A DNA stretch of 64,000 bases from contig JAFKJW010000198.1 in NCBI GenBank assembly GCA_017305925.1, forward strand, positions 22,282-86,281. The letters run 5' to 3'. Source of the DNA: Hyphomicrobiales bacterium. Lineage in GTDB: Bacteria; Pseudomonadota; Alphaproteobacteria; Rhizobiales; Rhizobiaceae. The number at the start of each line of letters is the position of its first letter. Within the stretch, counting starts at the first letter, position 1. The translations under genes were made by a program, and so were the position numbers. Below the pieces are notes generated by a model that was not told the origin of the DNA, ran no database searches, and worked only from the letters and a program-made list of their open reading frames with translations. This document shows positions 26,962 to 36,331 of the stretch, piece after piece.

Positions 26962-28335
26962 CTACCTCGCATAGAGTGTGATGGTGCCTGCGTCGAAGGC
27001 ACCAGCGGCGGGCAAGAATTGAATCGCGTTGACGCCCCCGGCATGATCTCCCTTTACGGGAATCGCCACGGGCCCGGTGAGGGCCGGGCTTGAACCGACA
27101 GTGCCTATCTCTGCGGAGCCGGCCGATATCGCCTTGCTGTATCTCGCGAGGCTCATGGTGCCGCTCAACACGGCCGATGCCGCGACCGACCCGGTGACGG
27201 CGAGCGCGGATGAATAGCTGCTTCCATTGTTCGTGGATGCGCGCAAGCCGATCGTCGTGCTTGTCCCGCTGTCGTGACTGACACCATCGAACACGACGAG
27301 CAATTCGTCGTAACCCTGAGGGATCGAGGTGAAGCTTACCGCCGCGCCGGTGGCGCTGGCCGTGGCGATCTGCTTGAATCCCTTTTCCACCCATGCGCCG
27401 GATCCAGCGAGCACGGTGGCCGCCGAGGCTGCTCCGGTCGTATCCAGATCGGCAATGCCGGCCTTGTTTTTCGCGGCAAGGTCGCCCAGCGCTGGCTTGC
27501 CCGACAGTGAGCTATAAGCGCCACTGGTTGCAACTGCGGCGAGGCTCCCCGGCTGCACCGCAGTGTCCGCTTTCGCACCTTGAGCGGCGGTGGCGAACGC
27601 AGTGCTGTTTTGAGCGGCGGCGGTCCCAAGCGCCGGCTTTCCGGACAGATCGGCGTAGGCGCCACTCGTCGCAACCGTGGCGAGGTCGTTCGGCTGAATG
27701 GCGGTATCAGCTTTCCCGCCTTGAGCGGCCGTTGCAAAATCCGTGGCGTCATTCGCCGCGGCCGTGCCGACATCATCCTTCAGCACGTAGAGGTCAGGTT
27801 CAAAGGTCGCTGCCGCTTCCGCAGAGCTTGCCGCATCCTCCGCGTGTTCCTTGGCTGACTTCGTCCCCGTTCCGGCCGGTTCATGGCCTTGCGCCCAAGC
27901 CATGGCGAGATCGGAACTATCGGATGCTGCCGAGGCCGCAGCAGGTGCAGCCTGAATTTCTGCAATATTCTGTGCCGCTATCACGACATCATCGGCCACA
28001 GGACCAAGCGCGGTGATGTAGTCGCCTACGGCCAACACTGCCGTGATATCACCCGCCATGCCGGCGACAGCGTTCACCGCATCGCTGATGTCCGACACGA
28101 TCGCGACATCATCGGCGACTGTCGCAGCCTTCTCGATCGCGTCGAGATGGGCAACGACCGGCTCGAACAGCGCCGATGAAAAATTGAAGACGACGGACAG
28201 GTCTTCGTTGGCCTTCGAAAAGTTCACGACATGGCCGAAATTCCCCATGCCGAAGGGATTGGTGGCGCTGACAGGGTCGCTATTGTACGACCTCAGCCGG
28301 CCCAGTGCGTCAAGGATATCCTGGGGGACAGCCAT
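26962..28335 (-). CDS. Tail fibre protein with short repeats
   Basis: This 457-aa protein has an N-terminal region with many small residues and a central block of imperfect repeats (ATSGAYADLSGKPALG, then ATSGAYSSLSGKPALG, with KADTAIQP and KADTAVQP between them). A C-terminal part rich in Ser/Gly and beta-forming residues probably forms the receptor-binding head. Repeats of the AYxDLSGKP type are typical of trimeric phage fibres. The stop of the upstream gene overlaps its start by 1 bp. Confidence 0.82.
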   Translation of the reverse strand: MAVPQDILDALGRLRSYNSDPVSATNPFGMGNFGHVVNFSKANEDLSVVFNFSSALFEPVVAHLDAIEKAATVADDVAIVSDISDAVNAVAGMAGDITAVLAVGDYITALGPVADDVVIAAQNIAEIQAAPAAASAASDSSDLAMAWAQGHEPAGTGTKSAKEHAEDAASSAEAAATFEPDLYVLKDDVGTAAANDATDFATAAQGGKADTAIQPNDLATVATSGAYADLSGKPALGTAAAQNSTAFATAAQGAKADTAVQPGSLAAVATSGAYSSLSGKPALGDLAAKNKAGIADLDTTGAASAATVLAGSGAWVEKGFKQIATASATGAAVSFTSIPQGYDELLVVFDGVSHDSGTSTTIGLRASTNNGSSYSSALAVTGSVAASAVLSGTMSLARYSKAISAGSAEIGTVGSSPALTGPVAIPVKGDHAGGVNAIQFLPAAGAFDAGTITLYAR

Positions 28336-29027
28336 TACAAGAGGCTCCCGACAATCAACCCGACGAACACCGTGGATCCGGTCCCCTGCGATCCGAAGAC
28401 GAACGGCCCTTTGGACTGCGAAACGGCCCAGTCACCTAGGTAAGACGGATCGTCGCCCGTCGGGCGGAACCGGAACACAAAAGCCTTGGGTATTGCGATG
28501 GAGGATGTCAGGCTGACATCACCTCCGACGAAGCTGGCCGTCAGGTTCCGCGAACCCAGCACATTCCAGGTCACAGTGGCAACATTCACCTGCGTCCTCT
28601 CGGCGATCCACCATGCCGGGAACGTCACGGCGCCCGCGCCGATGGCCGTGCGCAGGTTATCTTTGCTGATCCCCTTGAATTCGTTGGCCGACACGTCGAG
28701 GAAGCCGAAGAGATCACCGACCTCCAGCGAGCTTTCCGTCTGCGCGGCCTGAATGCAGCGCTTCGCCTGGTAGAGGGCGAACTCTCCAGGCGTCAACGGG
28801 ACCCATGCGCCGCTCGTGACATTGTACCGCTTCGCCTGCTTGACGTCCTTGTGCCACCACAGCGCGTTGCGGTTCACCGGCGGCGAATTGGCCAGGACGA
28901 AATCGGTAAAGCCCATATCCAGCAGGAGCCGCATCATTGCGTCCCGCATGTTCGACGGCGCCGCGGCGGCGAGGCTGCCGGTGCGCGAGACGATGAACCT
29001 GTCGAGAGAAGTATCCAGAGCGGTCAT
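28335..29027 (-). CDS. Tail-associated hypothetical protein
   Basis: This 230-aa protein begins MTALDTSLDRFIVSRTGSLAAAAPSN and contains WWHKDVKQAKRYNVTSGAWVPL and LTPGEFALYQAK. The latter segments are typical of short domains linking phage fibres to tail proteins. The C-terminal half is beta-rich. No enzymatic motif is seen. It lies between two fibre/tail genes with 1-3 bp spacing, so it is almost certainly a virion or assembly protein. Confidence 0.65.
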   Translation of the reverse strand: MTALDTSLDRFIVSRTGSLAAAAPSNMRDAMMRLLLDMGFTDFVLANSPPVNRNALWWHKDVKQAKRYNVTSGAWVPLTPGEFALYQAKRCIQAAQTESSLEVGDLFGFLDVSANEFKGISKDNLRTAIGAGAVTFPAWWIAERTQVNVATVTWNVLGSRNLTASFVGGDVSLTSSIAIPKAFVFRFRPTGDDPSYLGDWAVSQSKGPFVFGSQGTGSTVFVGLIVGSLL

Positions 29028-29030
29028 GGA

Positions 29031-29585
29031 TCAATCCACCGTGAGATCGGAAGGGAGAAAGCCGAAGCCGACGACGACATCATCGCCGACGACAGAGATC
29101 GTGAGGCCCGTGTCCGCCTTGATTCTGCGGAACTGGAGGTTCGAGCCGGACACGGCCTTGAAGACGTTCCCCGCCCCCGTTCCGACGTTCTCGCCGCCGG
29201 CTATGGTCCCGCCGTCGCCGCCGAGGCCTGCCAGGAAATCGCTTCGGGTAATCGCCTTGTGGACGCCATCGGCGGCGCTGTAGAACGCGAACAGGTCGTC
29301 GTTGGCCGAGCTCTCGACGAGGCCGAGACCGTTGAAATTGAGCGTCAGTGTCCGGTCTTGGGTGAGATCGCCGCCGCCCTTCAAGCCCTCGGAAGTATCG
29401 ACCTTGCGCGAGGTCTGGACCGGATTTCCGGCCAGAGCGCTGTTGACCTGCGACTGGAGCTCCTGAAACAGGAAGTTGAACAGGCCAGGGTCTGCTGGAC
29501 CGCAACTGAACCCTACCACCCTCCTGCTATCAGATGGGATCGTCAGTGCCGCGTCCTCTGCGGACGCCCACAGTGGGTCGAACAT
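29031..29585 (-). CDS. Tail-associated hypothetical protein
   Basis: This 184-aa protein has a central LKGGGDLTQDRTLTLNFN segment, the G-G-G-D-L-T-x-D-R-T-L motif often found in phage fibre and appendage proteins. A C-terminal glycine-rich part (GGDGGTIAGGENVGTGAG) follows. No other domain was recognised. It follows the DUF2612 baseplate gene by 11 bp. Confidence 0.65.
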   Translation of the reverse strand: MFDPLWASAEDAALTIPSDSRRVVGFSCGPADPGLFNFLFQELQSQVNSALAGNPVQTSRKVDTSEGLKGGGDLTQDRTLTLNFNGLGLVESSANDDLFAFYSAADGVHKAITRSDFLAGLGGDGGTIAGGENVGTGAGNVFKAVSGSNLQFRRIKADTGLTISVVGDDVVVGFGFLPSDLTVD

Positions 29586-29596
29586 GATGCTGCCTT

Positions 29597-30376
29597 TCAG
29601 TTAAGGATGATTTCGACCGGGAAAGCCCCGTCGCACAAACCACCCCAGCCGTCGCCGAAGCCGAACGGCCGGCCGGCCGAGTGGTAGAGGTCCAGACGAA
29701 AGCCGGGAGGCACCGGGAGGACCTGCTCGTAGAGATGGGCAATCGAAATTTCCGTCGCCGTCATCAGCCTGCCAGCGGCAACACCGATCACGCCTTCGCT
29801 CTCCCGGTAGATCACGGCCGCATCGCCGAACACGGCGCGCGCCGCGCGCGTCATGCCAGCCCGGCTGTAATCGCCCCATATCGTCACGATGCGAGCTTTC
29901 AGGAATCCCCGGTACAACTCGTCATCGGCGAAACAGAAGTCGACATATTCAGGGCCGCCGCACTCCCATTCCGCCTCGCAGAAACCGCCAATTGGTTGCA
30001 CCGGAGGGCCGCACTCGGTCTCGCAAGCAAAGCCGAACACGGGCCGGCGCTGCCCGGCGCAGTGGCACCGCGGCCAGCCGAGCGCCTTGCCGAGAATGGT
30101 CAGTTGATCCCCCACAGCGGTATCGATGTCGAAGAGGTCGAGGAGCGCGGCCGCTTCCTGGCAGGCCTCGGCGGCAAGACCGACATAGGCCCTGGCCAGA
30201 TAGATCAGGTTCCGGCTCTCGCGATACTGTGTCGCGAACCGGTCGATCTTCTCTTCGGTAGCGTAGTGCCGGAACTCCGGCTGGGCCCAGAATGCGGCGT
30301 CTTCCCACATGATGTAGGACACGTCGACGGTAACGCGGGACCGAAGCTCCGCGAGCCGATCGTCCAGAACTGTCAT
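29597..30376 (-). CDS. DUF2612 baseplate protein
   Basis: This 259-aa protein has the N-terminal helical region of DUF2612 proteins (FATQYRESRNLIYLARAYVG, LFDIDTAVGDQLTILGKALGW). A Cys-rich insertion (about residues 100-145) and the FLKARIVTIWGDYSRAGM segment follow. DUF2612 proteins lie next to baseplate J genes and are thought to connect baseplate and fibres. The Cys-rich insertion (CHCAG, CETECG, CEAEWECGG) is notable. Confidence 0.8.
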   Translation of the reverse strand: MTVLDDRLAELRSRVTVDVSYIMWEDAAFWAQPEFRHYATEEKIDRFATQYRESRNLIYLARAYVGLAAEACQEAAALLDLFDIDTAVGDQLTILGKALGWPRCHCAGQRRPVFGFACETECGPPVQPIGGFCEAEWECGGPEYVDFCFADDELYRGFLKARIVTIWGDYSRAGMTRAARAVFGDAAVIYRESEGVIGVAAGRLMTATEISIAHLYEQVLPVPPGFRLDLYHSAGRPFGFGDGWGGLCDGAFPVEIILN

Positions 30377-30381
30377 GGCGG

Positions 30382-31281
30382 TTACTCGACGTACTCGACG
30401 CCGATGTTGGCGGCCTCGAAAACGGCACGCTCAAACAGCGATGTCTCGATCTCGGCGGTCACATCGGGGCTGTCCAGCCGGTACATTTCGACCTCGACCA
30501 CCTCGACGCCCGGCAGCCGCCCGACCTCGGCCCTGACTTCGGCCAGCCGGATCGTGTCGCCGTTTCGATAACCGCACTCGTCGGAAAACGTCGTGACCAC
30601 ATGCTGGACGATCGCGCCGACGGTCGGCGGTGCGCAGTTGCAGTTCCCCGCCATCGCTCTCACCGAAGCAATGACGACGATCGGAACGTCGGCCGGCCGG
30701 ATGAACTCGACCTGCTGGCAGTATCCGTCGGCTGTGACCGGGATGATCGTGTTTCCATAGAGTCCCGCACCGGGAACCGACATCTGGTAGATCGCTGTCC
30801 CTACCTCGTCATCGTCGCCCCCGATGACAGCATAGGCCACCGAATGAGCGGGTTGCCCGAGGTCAGATTCTTCAGCCGTCCTGTTTTCACGCGCAGTCAC
30901 CCAGGACACGCCCGCGATCTCGCGCAGACGGCGGACGTTGGCCGTCATCTTGATGTTGGCCTCAGCCTGGTTCGTGATCCTCAGCCGAAAGCCCAGATCA
31001 TCCTCGCTGGCGATTCTGGCCATCCCGCGCAGCTTCGCGATGATATCGAGCCGCAATGTCTCGGCCTGGTCGACGTCGAACGATTGGTAGACGTCTTCGA
31101 GCGCCTCCTGAAACTCCCCGGCCATGGCCGCGAAGAGGCCGTTCAGTTGCCCAAGGGGCGATTGCGCGGTCTGGATGACCCCAGGGCCGAAGATAGCCAC
31201 GGCCGCGTCCTGAAGTTCATCGAGAAGGACCGGCAGCGGCTTGCGACGGAAGCCGGCCGGGACAACGCCGTACTCGCTCAT
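30382..31281 (-). CDS. Baseplate J-like (gp47-type) wedge protein
   Basis: This 299-aa protein starts MSEYGVVPAGFRRKPLPVLLDELQ. It contains the N-terminal GPGVIQTAQSPLGQLNGLFA and the central RITNQAEANIKMTANVRRLREIAGV segments of baseplate J proteins, followed by VSWVTARENRT. It forms baseplate wedges of contractile tails. It overlaps the upstream DUF2634 gene by 4 bp. Confidence 0.87.
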   Translation of the reverse strand: MSEYGVVPAGFRRKPLPVLLDELQDAAVAIFGPGVIQTAQSPLGQLNGLFAAMAGEFQEALEDVYQSFDVDQAETLRLDIIAKLRGMARIASEDDLGFRLRITNQAEANIKMTANVRRLREIAGVSWVTARENRTAEESDLGQPAHSVAYAVIGGDDDEVGTAIYQMSVPGAGLYGNTIIPVTADGYCQQVEFIRPADVPIVVIASVRAMAGNCNCAPPTVGAIVQHVVTTFSDECGYRNGDTIRLAEVRAEVGRLPGVEVVEVEMYRLDSPDVTAEIETSLFERAVFEAANIGVEYVE

Positions 31282-31643
31282 ATCGACACCCCGACATCGT
31301 ATTCCGTCATGACCTCAATCCCAAAGATATCGAGGTTGCGCTGGTCCCGCAGGAACCGGACCGAGAAGGACGTGATTTCCTCGACCCCATCGGTATCGAG
31401 GATTTCGGCTTTCACGACGGCTTCGGCCAGCGCGCTGTCGTAGGCGCGACCAAGAAGCTGATCGAGCCAAGGCACGCCCGCTAATATGTCGAGGAACCAT
31501 TCCCCCTCGAACGTCATAAGGCGCTGGCGGACATGCTGGCCGATGGCCTCGGCATCATGCACCACGGCGAGGTTGCCGTCTGGAGCGAGGTAGAGATCGT
31601 TCGTGGCCGGATCGATGGCCAGCCCTATCCGCGCGAGGGTCAT
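31278..31643 (-). CDS. DUF2634/gp25-like sheath initiator
   Basis: This 121-aa protein contains RQRLMTFEGEWFLDILAGVPWLDQLLG, the W-F-L-D-x-x-x-G-V-P-W core of gp25/DUF2634 baseplate proteins that nucleate the sheath. The order hub-spike-gp25-J supports the call. It overlaps both neighbours by 4 bp. Confidence 0.85.
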   Translation of the reverse strand: MTLARIGLAIDPATNDLYLAPDGNLAVVHDAEAIGQHVRQRLMTFEGEWFLDILAGVPWLDQLLGRAYDSALAEAVVKAEILDTDGVEEITSFSVRFLRDQRNLDIFGIEVMTEYDVGVSI

Positions 31644-32302
31644 AGCTGCATCGCCCTCAGCTTCGCCGCGATCTCGGCATACTGCGCCTTGAACTGGAGT
31701 TCGTGCCCGGTGCCGGTAGACGAGCCGTGATTGATCTGGAGCTGGTCATTCGACAGCAACTCGACCACCGTGGCGAGCAGGTCATAGATGTTGCCCCGGC
31801 TGCCCTCGATCTTGATCTTGCCATCGGGAGAGCCGCGAACACCATATTTGCCCTCAACGTCGAACCGCAGATGGGTATTGTCGGGATCGACGTCCTTCAT
31901 CGGGTCCGACAGGCTGTTACCACCGGCAATGGTCGCACGCATGTCGGACAGGCTGAAGGATCGGGCATCAGACGCCTCGCCGTCGTCCTGATCCTCGTAC
32001 TTCTCCATCGAGCGCATGGCAGGCGTGAGCATCACACGCGTGCCGGCCGGGATCGGGAAGGTCAGGCCGGCGTTGGCGGTGCGCTGCAGATCGACGGGCA
32101 CCTCGATCAGGTTTGGCATGTCGATCGCCTTGCCGTTGTGCCGCGGTTTGTAGAGCGGCTTCACCTCCGCCGTGCCCTTGGCGGCATCGTAGGACACTAT
32201 CTCGCCCGGGATCGGACCCCACATCGCCTCCCGTTCGGACTGTGCCTGCTGGCCGACGACATCCTGGCGCTTGTTGACGGTCTTCCCCACGTAGCCGGTC
32301 AT
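31640..32302 (-). CDS. Gp138-type membrane-puncturing spike
   Basis: This 220-aa protein has an OB-fold-like N-terminal part (GPIPGEIVSYDAAKGTAEVKPL). The central AMRSMEKYEDQDDGEASDARSFSLSDM region and a C-terminal beta-repeat stretch (HLRFDVEGKYGVRGSPDGKI) follow the gp138 spike pattern. It would form the trimeric tip that punctures the outer membrane. It overlaps both neighbours by 4 bp. Confidence 0.82.
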   Translation of the reverse strand: MTGYVGKTVNKRQDVVGQQAQSEREAMWGPIPGEIVSYDAAKGTAEVKPLYKPRHNGKAIDMPNLIEVPVDLQRTANAGLTFPIPAGTRVMLTPAMRSMEKYEDQDDGEASDARSFSLSDMRATIAGGNSLSDPMKDVDPDNTHLRFDVEGKYGVRGSPDGKIKIEGSRGNIYDLLATVVELLSNDQLQINHGSSTGTGHELQFKAQYAEIAAKLRAMQL

Positions 32303-33186
32303 CGCTTCTTGCCCTCGTCGACCTTGCCGCCCTTGATCGCCTCGCCGTGGATAGCGACCTTGAAATCGCCGTCCCGGTTGTCGCCGGAAAAGGTCGCCTG
32401 GCTCACGCGATACTCCCCGCCCTCGGCGTTCATCTCCAGCACGCCGCTTTCGATCCGGACGCGCCGGTTCGGCCGGATCTCAGGATTGAGCAGCGCCGAC
32501 ACCTTCACCCCGTTATCGGTAATGGTCGGCGTGTCGATCATGCCGGTTTCCGGGGTGATGAGGACGATGCTGCCGATGTAACCGTCGGAGGGGATGACCT
32601 CCATTGCGCCGTTCTGGACCGACCAGTAGAAGCCCCTGCCCCGGCCGACCGTGTCGAGCTCGCGGGTGCAGGTGCCGCACATCGAATAGGGCCGCTTGTA
32701 TTTCGGCATGTCGTCGGGGAACTTCCATTCTCCGCGCTTCACGCCCTCTTTCTCAAGCTGCTTGTAAAGCTCCTCGACAACCTCCTTGACCTCGGTCCCT
32801 TTCGGAAAGGTCTTGGAGATGGTGGCGCGGCGGAAAGCCTTGTCGCCGTCGCCGCACTGCAATGTGGTGATGATGTCCGGTCCGTCGCGCTTGTGCTCGA
32901 CGTCACGGAGCTGACCCCGGAAGATGATGCCGACATTGCCGCCGCCTTCCGGTGGCATGTATCCGGCCTCCAGGGTCACATCGTCCCATTCCTTTCCCAC
33001 GGCGTTCCGATGGCCCTCATTCAAGTTCCAGATGGAGATCGTGGCCGTGTTCTGGCTGCTCTCAATCCCCTTCGAGATGTCGAATGCGATCTTCATCTCG
33101 TGCTTGGCAATGCCGCCCGGGTTGACCCTGATGCCGCCGCCTCCGCCCGTGGCGGTGAACCGGACCTTGCGAAGGTACTGCCTCAT
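32299..33186 (-). CDS. Baseplate hub protein
   Basis: This 295-aa protein has RKVRFTATGGGGGIRVNPGG at the N-terminus and TATISIWNLNEGHRNAV. The central hub-like GTEVKEVVEELYKQLEKEG and C-terminal RVRIESGVLEMNAEGGEYRV segments follow. This matches phage hub proteins of the gpD/gp41-like group in simple contractile tails. It lies between the plug and spike genes with 4-bp overlaps. Confidence 0.8.
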   Translation of the reverse strand: MRQYLRKVRFTATGGGGGIRVNPGGIAKHEMKIAFDISKGIESSQNTATISIWNLNEGHRNAVGKEWDDVTLEAGYMPPEGGGNVGIIFRGQLRDVEHKRDGPDIITTLQCGDGDKAFRRATISKTFPKGTEVKEVVEELYKQLEKEGVKRGEWKFPDDMPKYKRPYSMCGTCTRELDTVGRGRGFYWSVQNGAMEVIPSDGYIGSIVLITPETGMIDTPTITDNGVKVSALLNPEIRPNRRVRIESGVLEMNAEGGEYRVSQATFSGDNRDGDFKVAIHGEAIKGGKVDEGKKR

Positions 33187-33494
33187 GCCGACAGTTCCTC
33201 AGGCAGGAGGTGGAAAAGTTTCACATTGCCGTTCGGCAAATCCTCCCGCGTCGGCTTCGCCCCCGCCTTGATCGGGGCTGCAACAAGCATTCCGATGCCA
33301 AAATCAAACGGCTCGAGCAGATCGATCCCGGTCACGATCCTGCGGCCAACTAAGACCGGCAGATCGTCGATGGACAAGTCGAGCGACCACCGATCCGTGG
33401 TCACGCTATAGCGCAGCAGAAGCGTGACGCGGCGGTCGTTCAAGATCGTGGCGAACTGCTGAACCGGCTCCGTGGAAATCTTGAAGGTGATCAT
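33183..33494 (-). CDS. Pam3 gp18-like baseplate plug protein
   Basis: This 103-aa beta-rich protein contains VTLLLRYSVTTDRWSLDLSI and GRRIVTGIDLLEPF. These features match the small plug proteins of Pam3-like baseplates that sit between the Dit-like protein and the hub. The position between those two genes, with 4-bp overlaps, is the main support. Confidence 0.75.
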   Translation of the reverse strand: MITFKISTEPVQQFATILNDRRVTLLLRYSVTTDRWSLDLSIDDLPVLVGRRIVTGIDLLEPFDFGIGMLVAAPIKAGAKPTREDLPNGNVKLFHLLPEELSA

Positions 33495-34057
33495 GACCCA
33501 AACATCTGCCTCAAGAACGACTGGTCTTTCGGTGTCGCTGGGACCGCGGAGGCGTCACCGCCGGCGACCGTACCAGCCGCCCGATCCGCGGTTGAGGTGT
33601 CGCCGGCTCCAGCTTTCGTCGGCGTGGGCGCTTTCGTGCTTTTTGCCCCTCCAGGCTCGCCACCCTTCGAGCCGCCGTCAGAAGACGCGGCGCGCGCCGT
33701 GCTCACGATGATGGCTTCCTGCACTTCCACCTTGGCCGACAGGACAAGCGAATGACCCGCGTCCCTATCTGCATCGATGCTCTTGATGAGCATGTTGCGG
33801 TAGACGGTGAGCCCGGTCACCAACGTGAAGGGCGCCCGGCTTTCCTGAAAGCGGACCAGAGCCGCGAAAGTCGCCGTGGCGTTGCCGTCTGCGATATCCA
33901 GAGACACCTTCTTCGGCATGACGTAGGCATGATCGGTGATCTTCGCGCCCGTCTCGATCGGGATTTCGCTGATCTCGATGCTGCTCTCGTGTTTCTCGGA
34001 CAGGACGCACGAAATCGGCACCGGCCCGATGGCCCGTGAAAAGGCGATAACAGACAT
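33491..34057 (-). CDS. Dit-like baseplate/tail protein
   Basis: This 188-aa protein has an N-terminal Dit-like domain (ISCVLSEKHESSIEISEIPIE, ITDHAYVMPKKVSLDIADG). A low-complexity Ser/Gly/Ala/Pro tail follows (from about residue 125). The position directly after the tape measure gene is where distal tail proteins are encoded. The disordered tail is unusual but short. Confidence 0.78.
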   Translation of the reverse strand: MSVIAFSRAIGPVPISCVLSEKHESSIEISEIPIETGAKITDHAYVMPKKVSLDIADGNATATFAALVRFQESRAPFTLVTGLTVYRNMLIKSIDADRDAGHSLVLSAKVEVQEAIIVSTARAASSDGGSKGGEPGGAKSTKAPTPTKAGAGDTSTADRAAGTVAGGDASAVPATPKDQSFLRQMFGS

Positions 34058-34066
34058 TGCCGATCC

Positions 34067-36319
34067 CTAGAATGCCGAGTCCACTGCGAGGCGACCGGCT
34101 TGCGGAACCGCCGCCTGGCCAACGGCCTGGCTTGTGGCCCGAGCGGCTGCATCTGGGGCTTGGGCCGCTTGGGTGACGGTCTGATTCACCGTCGAATTAA
34201 CGGTGACCGACTGATTCCGACTATCCTGACGCGCATCTGTCACGGTCGCATTGACGGCTCGCTCCGGGGTCATCTTTGCCAGATTGGCGTTCATGTTCTC
34301 CAGCATAGCGCGAAGCGCATTGCCGCCGTCTGCATTGGCAGCTTCCGCACGCTGTCGTGTCGAAATGCGATTGCGAGTGGAGGGCGGCGCCCCGGCATTC
34401 CTGTCGTCTGTGGGCGTGGCGGGAGGGGCCATGGCGCCAACCATAGCTCCGGCGCTCGCGCCCTGCTGCCGTGCCTCACCTTCGGCAAACCATTCCTTTG
34501 CCCAACCAGGGATCAGTGAATCGAACCAACCCCGGATGCTCTCTCCGACTGAGACAAGACCATCAAGCAGGCTGCGACCGAGCCGCGCGCCGACATCAGA
34601 CAGGCTGATGCCATCGAACCACGAAACAATCTTGTCCTTTATTCCAAGGCCGACGCCCGCGATCATGCGGGAGATGGCGTCGAGCTCGGCTTTCATCGCG
34701 CGATACCACGCGGCGCCGATATCCGCCCAACTCAGGTTCATGAGACCTGCGGCCAAGCCGGCGGTTATCGCCGTCACAAGGCCTACGGTGTCCCATCCCG
34801 TCTTGACGCCCAAGCCGAGGGCTGACGCAAGAGCATTTCCAGCGACATGACCGGCTGCGGCCCAGTCAATCGATTCCAGTTTTTCGGCCAGCTTCGGGGC
34901 GAGATCGATAAATCCTTGAGTGGCAGCATCGAGCGCCGAGGTTATGGCACCTGAAGCGCGGCTTCCAAGCTCCGACCAATCGATCGAAAGACCGGCTTGC
35001 AGGGCATCGTTCAGCTTGCTGGTTAGAGCGCCGGCCAGATCAGAGAGGCCGTTGTCCCACAAGTTTTTCGCAATTGTCCCCAGCGATTTCCAGAAGGCCG
35101 TGTATTCGCTCGTAAAGCCCGCGAGATCGCCAGAAAACAGGGCTCGCCATGAGTTCCAGTAGTGGCCCATTGCGTCGAGAACACCGGCGAACGTGTCCGC
35201 GACGATTGGAAAGTTCTGCGACACATAATCGATGAAGTAGCCGATCATGCTCTCGCTGCCGGCTAGATAACCGAAGAAGTCATCAAATGCGAGAATGACG
35301 CCAACCATCACGGCCGTCATCGGCGAGAGGACGGCCAGCAGAAGGCCGAATGCCGCGGCTAGGCCCTCCCACTTCGATAGATCAATCCTCCCGCCGCTGA
35401 TCATGCGCAGGAAATTGGCAAACGTCTGCCCCAGATGGCCGCCAACGAAGCTCGCGATCTTCCCGATCGCCTTGCCCCAGCGCTCCGCCGCCTGAATGGT
35501 GCGGACGAACCCGTTGGAAATGGACTGCGCCCAACGATCCAGGGCCCCGCTCTTATCCCATTCGTTGAGCGCATCGAGCACCCCGGAAAGGCGGCGCTTG
35601 ATCTCGTCAAAATATCCTTTGTCGCTGATCTGCTTGAGGAAGCCGGTCCAGATATCGGAGATATTGGACGTGATGCCTTCGAAGGACTTCGCGAACTCAT
35701 CGGATGCGCCGGCGGCACGCTTGCCCATCTCGTCGATGAGCAACTGAATTTCCTTGCGTCCCAGCTTGCCGGCCTTGGACAGCTTCTGGACATCCTCGAC
35801 GCTCTTGCCCATGGCTTTCGACAGGATGTCCCATACAGGCACGCCGCGCTGCATGAGCTGCATCGCGTCCTGGCCTTGGAGCTTCTGAGCCGTCCAAGCC
35901 TGGCCTACAGCGAGGATGATGCCCTGAAGCTGCTCCTGCCCCGTGCCGGACATGGCCATGGTATCGACCATGGCTTGAAGGCTCCCGTTGGTTGGGTCAA
36001 GCCCGAAAGTGCGCATTTGCGCATACGCTGCAACCTGTGACCCCTCCAAGGCCTTCAACTGGATGCCGTAGGCCTCGAATTTTTTGCCAACGTCGAGAAT
36101 GTCGCCAGGGAGCGATCCGATCTTGCTGCCAATACCCTGGGCGATTTGGGTCGCCATGTTCCCGAGGAACGTACCGAAAGCGATCGACAAAGCGTTGATG
36201 CGCCCGGCAAAGCGCTCCGCGTGCTGCTGGGCGCGGTCGAGGCCACGGTTGAACCTGTCGAGTTCCCCCTCGCCCTTTACATCGTAGCCCAGGATGGCGA
36301 TTAATTCGTCTATGATCAC
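34067..36319 (-). CDS. Tape measure protein of prophage A
   Basis: This 750-aa protein starts at GTG 36319. The N-terminal MIIDELIAILGYDVK region and a tape-measure domain (about 85-220, including GQDAMQLMQRGVPVWDILSK) lead into hydrophobic segments in the middle (for example FGLLLAVLSPMTAVMVGVIL). The C-terminus ends MLENMNANLAKMTPE, then VTDARQDSRNQS and DSAF. It sets tail length and is ejected with DNA. It is co-linear with the tape measure protein of element B. The start lies 12 bp from a divergent plus-strand gene. Confidence 0.9.
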   Translation of the reverse strand: MIIDELIAILGYDVKGEGELDRFNRGLDRAQQHAERFAGRINALSIAFGTFLGNMATQIAQGIGSKIGSLPGDILDVGKKFEAYGIQLKALEGSQVAAYAQMRTFGLDPTNGSLQAMVDTMAMSGTGQEQLQGIILAVGQAWTAQKLQGQDAMQLMQRGVPVWDILSKAMGKSVEDVQKLSKAGKLGRKEIQLLIDEMGKRAAGASDEFAKSFEGITSNISDIWTGFLKQISDKGYFDEIKRRLSGVLDALNEWDKSGALDRWAQSISNGFVRTIQAAERWGKAIGKIASFVGGHLGQTFANFLRMISGGRIDLSKWEGLAAAFGLLLAVLSPMTAVMVGVILAFDDFFGYLAGSESMIGYFIDYVSQNFPIVADTFAGVLDAMGHYWNSWRALFSGDLAGFTSEYTAFWKSLGTIAKNLWDNGLSDLAGALTSKLNDALQAGLSIDWSELGSRASGAITSALDAATQGFIDLAPKLAEKLESIDWAAAGHVAGNALASALGLGVKTGWDTVGLVTAITAGLAAGLMNLSWADIGAAWYRAMKAELDAISRMIAGVGLGIKDKIVSWFDGISLSDVGARLGRSLLDGLVSVGESIRGWFDSLIPGWAKEWFAEGEARQQGASAGAMVGAMAPPATPTDDRNAGAPPSTRNRISTRQRAEAANADGGNALRAMLENMNANLAKMTPERAVNATVTDARQDSRNQSVTVNSTVNQTVTQAAQAPDAAARATSQAVGQAAVPQAGRLAVDSAF

Positions 36320-36331
36320 GGAGATGGCCCT